Source of the DNA: JBCCRH01 sp039208045
GTDB lineage: Bacteria; Bacteroidota; Bacteroidia; Chitinophagales; Saprospiraceae
Direction: 5' to 3'
NCBI GenBank assembly: GCA_039208045.1
Contig: JBCCRH010000038.1
Span: 1 to 22,768, forward strand
DNA length: 22,768 nt
The notes beneath the pieces were generated by a model. The model ran no database searches. It was not told the DNA's origin and saw only the letters and a list, made by a program, of their open reading frames with translations. Positions 13,353 through 19,038 of this stretch are shown here, one piece after another (the first letter of the stretch is position 1; each line of letters begins with the position of its first letter). The position numbers and the translations under genes were made by a program.

Positions 13353-13955
13353 ATGTCCTTAGAAGTCCCGGAGCAAACTTTTATCACTCCGACTGATTTG
13401 CTTAAGCGCTATCAACGATTTGATCCTAATATTTGGACACGATGGCAGAGAGCAGGCAAGGTAGTGAAATTGAGAAATGGCCTCTATTTGAATAAAAATT
13501 ATCAAATAAGAGGAGACTTGGATCGATTTGTTATCGCAAATCAAATGTATTCCCCCTCTTACATTTCCTTGCATAGCGCACTGCGCTACTATAATCTAAT
13601 ACCAGAGGCAGTATTTGAAGTAACATCGATTAGCACTAGAAAAACAAAAGCGTTTGATAATAATTACACACTATATTCATTTCGTAAGTTACAACCCTCC
13701 TACTTTTTTGGGTATAAAGTTGAGCCTTGGCGTGGTAATTATTATGCAATTGCTTATCTGGAAAAAGCCATTCTAGATATGATGTACTTAGATGCTGCAT
13801 TTTCAGATTCCGACTATTTGCTAGAAATGCGGTTTAATCAAGAGGTCTTGATCGAGGAAATCTCTTGGGATAGAATGAATCTGTATTTGAAATTGTACGA
13901 CTCGGGGGTAGTATCAAGTCGAGTTGAATTATTGAAAAAAGTGTATGGTTTATGA
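13353..13955 (+). CDS. AbiEi-like type IV antitoxin (transcriptional regulator)
   Basis: A 200-residue protein. The N-terminus (TPTDLLKRYQRF, IWTRWQRAGKVVKLRNGLYL) is a winged-helix of the AbiEi_4/5 antitoxin kind, and the rest (PSYISLHSALRYYNLIPEAV, VTSISTRKTKAF, YYAIAYLEKAILDMMYLD) matches the AbiEi C-terminal domain. AbiEi antitoxins bind operator repeats to repress their own operon and block the toxin's effect without direct binding (type IV). It overlaps the AbiEii-like gene by four bases (ATGA). The pair starts 56 bases after the OmpA-family stop and ends just before a copy of that gene's end, so it forms one bracketed module. Family confident. Confidence 0.88.
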   Translation: MSLEVPEQTFITPTDLLKRYQRFDPNIWTRWQRAGKVVKLRNGLYLNKNYQIRGDLDRFVIANQMYSPSYISLHSALRYYNLIPEAVFEVTSISTRKTKAFDNNYTLYSFRKLQPSYFFGYKVEPWRGNYYAIAYLEKAILDMMYLDAAFSDSDYLLEMRFNQEVLIEEISWDRMNLYLKLYDSGVVSSRVELLKKVYGL

Positions 13956-14728
13956 AAGAGTTGGCAACTCTGGTGGAGGAATATCCACAGTACTTGAGAA
14001 CAAGGGGGGAGAATATCCTCCGTGAGTATCTACAGCATGAAATTTTGCATATCATTTTTACGAGTAAATATGCTCATCAACTTACCTTCCTTGGAGGTAC
14101 CTGCGTCCGCCTTATTTATGGTAGCGAACGCTTTAGTGAAGATTTAGACTTTGACAGCAAAGGACTTGCGAAACAAGACTTTGAAGCACTTGCTGGTATT
14201 ATCAAAACGCAATTGGAACTACTTGGATACGAGGTCAACTTGAAATTTGTTTTTAAAGGAGCATTCCATTGTTCTATCAAATTTCCGGGCTTACTTTATC
14301 ATCATGAACTTAGTGGGCACAAAGAAGCTGTACTCTTCATTAAGCTAGATGCAGAAAATCAGCACTTTGCTCACAGTGCGATATTAGTACCACTACAAAA
14401 ATTCGGTATAACTACAGAAATACTAGCTGTACCAAAAGATTTGCTCTGTGCCCAGAAAATTGCTGCTATAATGGGGCGAAAACGACCTAAGGGTAGAGAT
14501 TATTATGATCTGCATTTTTTGTTACAGTCTGCCTCACCAAACTATGACTATCTCACTAAACGGTTTGGAGTCTCTGATGCGCCATCATTGAAAAAACTAG
14601 TGAATGATAGGATTGCAACCTTTGATTTTGGAGCTCTTGCCAAAGATGTACGCCCTTTTGTTTTTCGTCCACAGCTAGCAGAGGTTGTCCGAGATTTTCC
14701 TGAATTCTGGGATAGGACTGTTCTTTAG
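13952..14728 (+). CDS. AbiEii/AbiGii-family nucleotidyltransferase toxin
   Basis: A 258-residue nucleotidyltransferase-fold toxin. The active-site block is TFLGGTCVRLIYGSERFSED (45-64) with the GG motif followed by the DxD-like EDLDF. Further family features are a Lys-containing VPKDLLCAQKIAAIMGRKRP segment and the closing GRDYYDLHFLLQ. AbiEii toxins transfer nucleotides to tRNA or other targets and act in phage abortive infection and plasmid maintenance. The upstream AbiEi-like gene overlaps by four bases. The gene ends 16 bases before the second copy of the OmpA-family 3' end. Toxicity and phage defence are expected of the family, not shown here. Confidence 0.9.
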   Translation: MKELATLVEEYPQYLRTRGENILREYLQHEILHIIFTSKYAHQLTFLGGTCVRLIYGSERFSEDLDFDSKGLAKQDFEALAGIIKTQLELLGYEVNLKFVFKGAFHCSIKFPGLLYHHELSGHKEAVLFIKLDAENQHFAHSAILVPLQKFGITTEILAVPKDLLCAQKIAAIMGRKRPKGRDYYDLHFLLQSASPNYDYLTKRFGVSDAPSLKKLVNDRIATFDFGALAKDVRPFVFRPQLAEVVRDFPEFWDRTVL

Positions 14729-14743
14729 CATGACTAGGCTACT

Positions 14744-14861
14744 TAGGTCGTTTTACAAGTCAATTCCGACAGTAGGCATGGGCCCCTTAGCCCCATTAAA
14801 GGCTAATGATTCGGATAATAATCGAGCGCAGAACCGGCATGTGGAGTTGGTTAGGAAGTAG
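14744..14861 (+). repeat. displaced copy of the OmpA-family gene 3' end
   Basis: Bases 14770-14861 match 13205-13296 with 10 differences. In frame it still reads to a TAG at 14859-14861, but several changes alter residues (Val to Met, two Val to Leu, Asp to Asn, Arg to His), and a 1-base deletion lies just upstream. It has no start and is a remnant. It lies 16 bases after the AbiEii stop. Confidence 0.85.
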
Positions 14862-14899
14862 CTGAAAAGCATGTATTTGTGAGCTTGTCCGCCAGCATT

Positions 14900-14932
14900 G
14901 TCACAAATGAGTGCCCCTCTGTCACAAATGAG
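14900..14932. repeat. two direct repeats GTCACAAATGAG, 21 bp apart
   Basis: GTCACAAATGAG occurs at 14900-14911 and again at 14921-14932. The 21-bp period equals two DNA helical turns, so both sites face the same side. They could bind a regulator, perhaps linked to the neighbouring modules, or be a small tandem duplication. The rest of 14862-15116 has only the hairpin at 15034-15074. Confidence 0.5.
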
Positions 14933-15033
14933 CGCTCGCTAAATATCAATAATGTACCCTACTAGCTCTAATTTTACAGCGATTAGAGTCGAACTATCAA
15001 TTTTCATAGTTTGATTAGGGAAACATGTAGAGG

Positions 15034-15074
15034 AAATGTCCGGGAGCTAACGTGCTGCGGGCATTTTCTTTTTT
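15034..15074 (+). terminator. hairpin terminator between the AbiE module and the convergent PIN module
   Basis: AAATGTCCG (15034-15042) pairs with CGGGCATTT (15058-15066), nine base pairs with one G-T pair; an inner AGC/GCT pairing shortens the loop. A T-rich run (TTCTTTTTT) follows. It would stop plus-strand transcripts coming from the OmpA/AbiE side before the convergent PIN toxin. Confidence 0.6.
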
Positions 15075-15116
15075 GGAGGAGTCCGCGCTCTGTAGGTTGG
15101 TAATTCAAACAATCAG

Positions 15117-15563
15117 CTATTCCGGATGAATGTATGCTAATTCCAAAAAGGCTTGATCTAGATGATCGAAATCTCGATCTGTAGTTAAAAGAGTAAGCTG
15201 ATAATGACTGGCAGTAGCAGCGATCCATAGGTCATTTTTCCCCATGTTACGAGCAGTAAAACTATGTCCAGGTAATTTGGCTTTTCCCTGACTAAATGCT
15301 TCTATATCCCCGTACTTAGAAATGATTTCTTGATAGCCGATGTCGATTTGGTAAGTTAACTCCAGTGTCTTCTGGATGGTGGATTGCTTTTTTCGTCCAA
15401 TTCCAAACTTTTTGACATATGAGTCGATTTCCCCTAAAGAAACTACAGATATATATAAATTATGTTGACCATCTAAGAGCTGATATTGCTTCTCGATGCG
15501 CCTAGCGAGAGCGTTTTCCCTACTATAAGTGATAATTATATTAGTATCAAGAAGATAGTTCAT
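15117..15563 (-). CDS. VapC-like PIN-domain toxin
   Basis: A 148-residue PIN-domain ribonuclease. The acidic active site is visible: Asp6 in YLLDTNIIITY, Glu45 in VVSLGEI, Asp111 in GKNDLWIAATA and Asp129/Asp131 in LLTTDRDFDHL. The family cleaves tRNA or rRNA when freed from its antitoxin. It is the second gene of a pair, starting three bases after the upstream small gene at 15567-15842. The transcript runs toward the AbiE module and would end near the hairpin at 15034-15074. Confidence 0.92.
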   Translation of the reverse strand: MNYLLDTNIIITYSRENALARRIEKQYQLLDGQHNLYISVVSLGEIDSYVKKFGIGRKKQSTIQKTLELTYQIDIGYQEIISKYGDIEAFSQGKAKLPGHSFTARNMGKNDLWIAATASHYQLTLLTTDRDFDHLDQAFLELAYIHPE

Positions 15564-15566
15564 TGC

Positions 15567-15842
15567 TTAATCCAATAATTTTAGTATTTCCACTAGAGGT
15601 TCCTCCCATTCTACATCTTCTACTGCCTTCATGTGATCTTCAAAACTGACATGTCGTACTGTTTGCCCTAACTTGATTTCCTCCAAGCTCACCCCTGATT
15701 TTACCTCCATAGTTGGGATACTTGGATCAGGAGGCAATGGCACAGGTTGTGCTTCTTGGTAGAGCAAACGTAGTTTACCTAAGTCTGAAATATCCATAAT
15801 TCTGGCAATCAGTTGGTAGCGGAGCGATTGGAGTTCGTTCAT
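15567..15842 (-). CDS. probable antitoxin for the VapC-like toxin
   Basis: A 91-residue protein, first gene of the pair. The N-terminus is helical (MNELQSLRYQLIARIMDISD), followed by a Pro-rich linker (PVPLPPDPSIPTMEVK) and an acidic C-terminal part (FEDHMKAVEDVEWEEPLVEI) such as binds PIN toxins. I do not see a standard DNA-binding fold with certainty. Its position directly before the toxin, three bases away on the same strand, is the main evidence for its role. Confidence 0.75.
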   Translation of the reverse strand: MNELQSLRYQLIARIMDISDLGKLRLLYQEAQPVPLPPDPSIPTMEVKSGVSLEEIKLGQTVRHVSFEDHMKAVEDVEWEEPLVEILKLLD

Positions 15843-15888
15843 AAGAAAATATGTTTTATTGCTCTATAAACTCATTATGTGAAGTGTC

Positions 15889-15939
15889 TCACCAATTTTC
15901 AATATTAATATCTGTATCAATCAAATATTGTTTGGCCAT
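15889..15939 (-). pseudogene. truncated PIN toxin: first 16 codons only
   Basis: ATG at 15939 follows the upstream antitoxin's TAA without a gap. It reads MAKQYLIDTDINIENW and stops at a TGA (15889-15891). The start is characteristic of PIN toxins: MAKQYLIDT carries the first catalytic Asp. A normal toxin would continue for about 120 residues. What follows is instead the leader of the next module's antitoxin at 15842. The toxin appears to have been cut away, leaving its start. Confidence 0.75.
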
Positions 15940-16212
15940 TTAATTCAAGTCGATTTCTCTGTTAGAAATAGTTCTTTGGATAATATTAGCTTCAGTGAGC
16001 TCATCTTCATTTTCCCAGGCACCAAATAATTCATCAATTACCTGATCTCTTTTTTTCTTTGCTTCAGCAGATGGATTGGTTACAACAGTATCGACTTCGA
16101 TACCTTCATCCAATAAACTAGTTAGTTCCTTTAGTAAAAAAACTTTACTTTTTAAATCTAGCTTTTGAAAAAGATGAATAAACTCGCTGATAGTTGGATT
16201 TCCTACACTCAT
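15940..16212 (-). CDS. antitoxin-like protein, now without a complete toxin
   Basis: A 90-residue acidic protein. The N-terminal half is helical (TISEFIHLFQKLDLKSKVFL, LKELTSLLDEGIEV), the C-terminal half charged (EAKKKRDQVIDELFGAWENE, ELTEANIIQRTISNREIDLN). Small proteins of this kind precede PIN toxins in Bacteroidota. Its stop is followed directly by the start of a truncated PIN gene (TAAATG), which supports this role. It is now an orphan antitoxin, which could still be kept as a repressor or a decoy. Confidence 0.75.
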   Translation of the reverse strand: MSVGNPTISEFIHLFQKLDLKSKVFLLKELTSLLDEGIEVDTVVTNPSAEAKKKRDQVIDELFGAWENEDELTEANIIQRTISNREIDLN

Positions 16213-16232
16213 ATTATCCGGATTTTAATTCA

Positions 16233-16240
16233 CAAACGTA
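16233..16240 (-). promoter_or_regulatory. candidate -7 element (TACGTTTG) for the orphan antitoxin
   Basis: A full match to TAnnTTTG on the minus strand, 21 bases upstream of the ATG at 16212, between the stop of the neighbouring PIN gene and this gene. No TTG sits 20 bp upstream. It would give the orphan antitoxin its own start site. Confidence 0.4.
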
Positions 16241-16249
16241 AGTTACAGA

Positions 16250-16621
16250 TTAGAGTTCATAGATAGGATTGGTCACCTGAATTCCAGGAATGCCTTCAAA
16301 ATCTACTATGTTTCTAGTAATGAGTTCCAGATCATAGAGCAAAGCAGTAGCAGCTATAATAGCATCTCCTAATTTGATATTTTGGGCTTGTCTGATCTCC
16401 ACTGACTTATTGATTACTTCTGGCGTGATGTGCAAAAGTTGAAGTACCGTGAAAATACTCTCGTAGTATTTTTTATCTTTTTCTGAAAGTTTGTAGTATC
16501 CTAAAGTTTCGACTACTGACACAGCTGAGATATAGTTGTTACTATTGGTGACCAATTCCTTTACATAGCTATATTGATCATAAGCGGAATATATTATGAT
16601 GTTACTATCAATTAGCTTCAT
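16250..16621 (-). CDS. VapC-like PIN-domain toxin
   Basis: A 123-residue PIN domain, compact and complete. The active site is visible: Asp5 in KLIDSNIIIYS, Glu38 in AVSVVETLG, Asp86 in IKLGDAIIAATAL and Asp107 in LITRNIVDFEG. Expected to be a Mg2+-dependent RNase of the VapC type. It overlaps the upstream antitoxin by four bases (ATGA) and is the second gene of that pair. Confidence 0.93.
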   Translation of the reverse strand: MKLIDSNIIIYSAYDQYSYVKELVTNSNNYISAVSVVETLGYYKLSEKDKKYYESIFTVLQLLHITPEVINKSVEIRQAQNIKLGDAIIAATALLYDLELITRNIVDFEGIPGIQVTNPIYEL

Positions 16622-16848
16622 CTAAAGGGCATTTTACGATCCTTACTACTTTCCTCTAAATCTTTTAAACGTTCTTCCAAGGATACTGAAGGTTCTTGAA
16701 TGCCTTTAGCAATTACTTCAAGGTGATGGGCTAGCTCTTTATCCGATAGAGTCTCCTTTTCTTGTGTGATTTTAAAACCAAGCCGGTTTACGATTTCTCG
16801 GAAAAGCTGTACATCTTTCTGATCCGCTATTTCTACTGTTATTTGCAT
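16618..16848 (-). CDS. antitoxin of the VapC-like pair
   Basis: A 76-residue protein, first gene of the pair. It begins with a strand (MQITVEIADQKDVQLFREIV), continues through NRLGFKITQEKETLSDKEL and ends in a charged helix (EERLKDLEESSKDRKMPFR). A short strand followed by helices and a charged tail is typical of antitoxins of PIN toxins. The four-base overlap with the toxin gene is the main support. Confidence 0.8.
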   Translation of the reverse strand: MQITVEIADQKDVQLFREIVNRLGFKITQEKETLSDKELAHHLEVIAKGIQEPSVSLEERLKDLEESSKDRKMPFR

Positions 16849-16887
16849 TAGTGCTAGTTCTTTAAATTTCTATAGTAACATAATTTA

Positions 16888-16895
16888 CAAAGATA
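16888..16895 (-). promoter_or_regulatory. candidate -7 element (TATCTTTG) for the antitoxin/PIN pair at 16250-16848
   Basis: A full match to TAnnTTTG on the minus strand, 40 bases before the ATG at 16848. No TTG lies 20 bp upstream. The same octamer begins the pair at 10399-10944. Confidence 0.45.
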
Positions 16896-17002
16896 AAAGT
16901 TCACAGCCAAAAAGGAGCTAGGTGATTAATGGCTTATATGCTACCTTAGTGCAGGGATAATTAGTAAATCAAATCCTGTTTTTAATACCTTTGTTAGTAA
17001 TC

Positions 17003-19015
17003 ATGGCAAAGAAGAAAAAACAACCGACGCCCCAGCGCGCAAAAAAAACTCCAAAGCAACTGGAGCCCGGCTTACTCCAAAGCTGGTTGGGTAATATCCG
17101 ATTAGTGGCAACGCTATTATTTTTATTTGCCTGCCTAATATATGCTAACACGCTGGGCAATGGTTATACGCAGGACGATGCCATTGTGATTACCGAGAAT
17201 ATGTTTACCAAAGATGGGGTGAACGGCTTCGGAGGTATTCTGTCCAAGGATACGTTTTTTGGATTCTTCAAAGAAGAGGGGAAAGCGGCATTAGTAGCTG
17301 GTGGGCGTTATCGGCCTTTTACTTTATTGATGTTTGCTGTGGAGTACCAGTTGTTCGGTGAAAATCTGCTGGTCAGCCACTTAGTGAATACGCTCTTATT
17401 TGGGTTTACTTGTGTGGTGCTTTACTTTTTGCAGTTGCAGTTGCTTCGCGCAAAAGGGGAGATGATGGCCTTAGTGGTCTCGTTTATGGCAGCTTTGCTT
17501 TTTGCAAGTCATCCGATCCACACGGAAGTGGTAGCAAATATCAAAGGGCGTGATGAGATTATGGCGCTGTTGGGGAGCTTGGGGGCTTTGTATTTTGCGT
17601 TGCGGTACGTTCGTACAAATGCGCCGATTCAGTTGTTGTGGAGTACCTTGTGCTTTTTTGTAGGACTCCTGTCTAAAGAAAATGCCATCACTTTTCTCGC
17701 CATTGTCCCACTTAGCTTTTACTTTTTTACCAATGCAAAATTGTCTAAAATAGTGATGGCGAGTGCGCCACTATTTTTAGCGGCAGCCCTATTTATAGCA
17801 CTGCGTACGTCGGTACTAGGTTTTTCTTTCAGTGAGCCATCCATGGAGCTGATGAATAACCCTTTCATAAAAATAGAGGGCAATACCTATACTAAATTTA
17901 CTGCTTCTGAAAAGCTGGCCACCGTCACGTATTCAATGGGCAAATACCTACAATTGCTCGCTTTTCCCTATCCGCTCACACACGACTACTACCCGCGCCA
18001 TATCGACCTAATGCAATGGTCGGACTGGCGGGTATTGCTAAGCCTACTAGCTTATTTTGGCTTACTAGTCGTAGCAGTTTTAGGCCTGCGCCAAAAATCG
18101 GTGTACAGCTATGCTATTTGGTACTACCTGCTTACCTTTTCGATTGTATCTAATGTACTATTTCCAGTGGGGGTACATATGGCGGAGCGGTTGATTTACA
18201 TGCCTTCGGTCGGCTTTTGCCTCTTGGTGGCGTATGGGCTGTACCAACTGAGTACACGGAACAAGAAGCGGCCATTTAGCTTAACTACCTTCTACCCAGC
18301 TTTGGGCATAATAGGAGCGATAGCACTCCTTTTTGGTGGTATGACGATACAGCGCAACCAAGCCTGGAAAGACAACTTTACGCTCTTCACTACCGACATT
18401 AAGACTTCTAAGAACAGTGCGAAGCTACGCAATGCAGTAGGTGGAGAACTGACCACACAGGCTGTAAAGTTGCCGGAAGGCAATGCCCAACGCACGCGTA
18501 TGCTGCAAGAAGCAGTGGGGCACTTACAAGAAGCGGTACGCCTACATCCTAACTACAAGAATGCTTATTTGCTGCTGGGCAACGCCAATAATCACCTGAA
18601 AGCGTATGAAGAATCGATAGCATACTACGGTAAAGCACTGGCTATCGATCCAGACTATGCTGACGCCCGAAAAAATCTGGGTATCACCTACACCCAAGCA
18701 GGCCGCCATTATGGAGAGCAAAAAGGGGATTTACAGCAATCAGTTCAGTATCTTACTAAAGCATTGGAATTTCGCCCCGACGATTACGAAACCTTACGCC
18801 TTCTTGGCGTAGCTAACGGCATTGCTCAAAACAACGCCCAAGCAGTGGACTATTTTGCGAAAGCACTAGCTCAAAAGCCTGATGATGCAGATGCTAATTT
18901 TAACTTGGCTGTCGCCTATTATAATATGAACGATACCATCCAAGGCAATAGATACCGAGATAAAGCTCTGGAAGTTGACCCTCAGTTTTTGGAGAAGCGA
19001 CAGCAACGACAATAA
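17003..19015 (+). CDS. TMTC/DUF1736-like membrane glycosyltransferase with C-terminal TPR repeats
   Basis: A 670-residue multi-pass membrane protein. After a basic N-terminus (MAKKKKQPTPQRAKKTPKQL) comes a first membrane helix, then GNGYTQDDAIVIT with the Asp pair in the first periplasmic loop typical of GT-C-fold mannosyltransferases. RYRPFTLLMFAVEYQLFGEN, HPIHTEVVANIKGRDEIMAL and HMAERLIYMPSVGF are hallmarks of the TMTC/DUF1736 group. Many further membrane helices follow up to about 440. The C-terminus (about 490-665) has TPR repeats (NAYLLLGNANNHLKAYEESI, YADARKNLGITYTQAG, ADANFNLAVAYYNMND). It probably transfers a sugar from a lipid donor to exported proteins; the acceptor is unknown. The ATG at 17003 is preferred to an upstream TTG. 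The GH3 gene follows after 23 bases. Confidence 0.82.
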   Translation: MAKKKKQPTPQRAKKTPKQLEPGLLQSWLGNIRLVATLLFLFACLIYANTLGNGYTQDDAIVITENMFTKDGVNGFGGILSKDTFFGFFKEEGKAALVAGGRYRPFTLLMFAVEYQLFGENLLVSHLVNTLLFGFTCVVLYFLQLQLLRAKGEMMALVVSFMAALLFASHPIHTEVVANIKGRDEIMALLGSLGALYFALRYVRTNAPIQLLWSTLCFFVGLLSKENAITFLAIVPLSFYFFTNAKLSKIVMASAPLFLAAALFIALRTSVLGFSFSEPSMELMNNPFIKIEGNTYTKFTASEKLATVTYSMGKYLQLLAFPYPLTHDYYPRHIDLMQWSDWRVLLSLLAYFGLLVVAVLGLRQKSVYSYAIWYYLLTFSIVSNVLFPVGVHMAERLIYMPSVGFCLLVAYGLYQLSTRNKKRPFSLTTFYPALGIIGAIALLFGGMTIQRNQAWKDNFTLFTTDIKTSKNSAKLRNAVGGELTTQAVKLPEGNAQRTRMLQEAVGHLQEAVRLHPNYKNAYLLLGNANNHLKAYEESIAYYGKALAIDPDYADARKNLGITYTQAGRHYGEQKGDLQQSVQYLTKALEFRPDDYETLRLLGVANGIAQNNAQAVDYFAKALAQKPDDADANFNLAVAYYNMNDTIQGNRYRDKALEVDPQFLEKRQQRQ

Positions 19016-19038
19016 AGAACTTTAAAATTACAGCCCTG

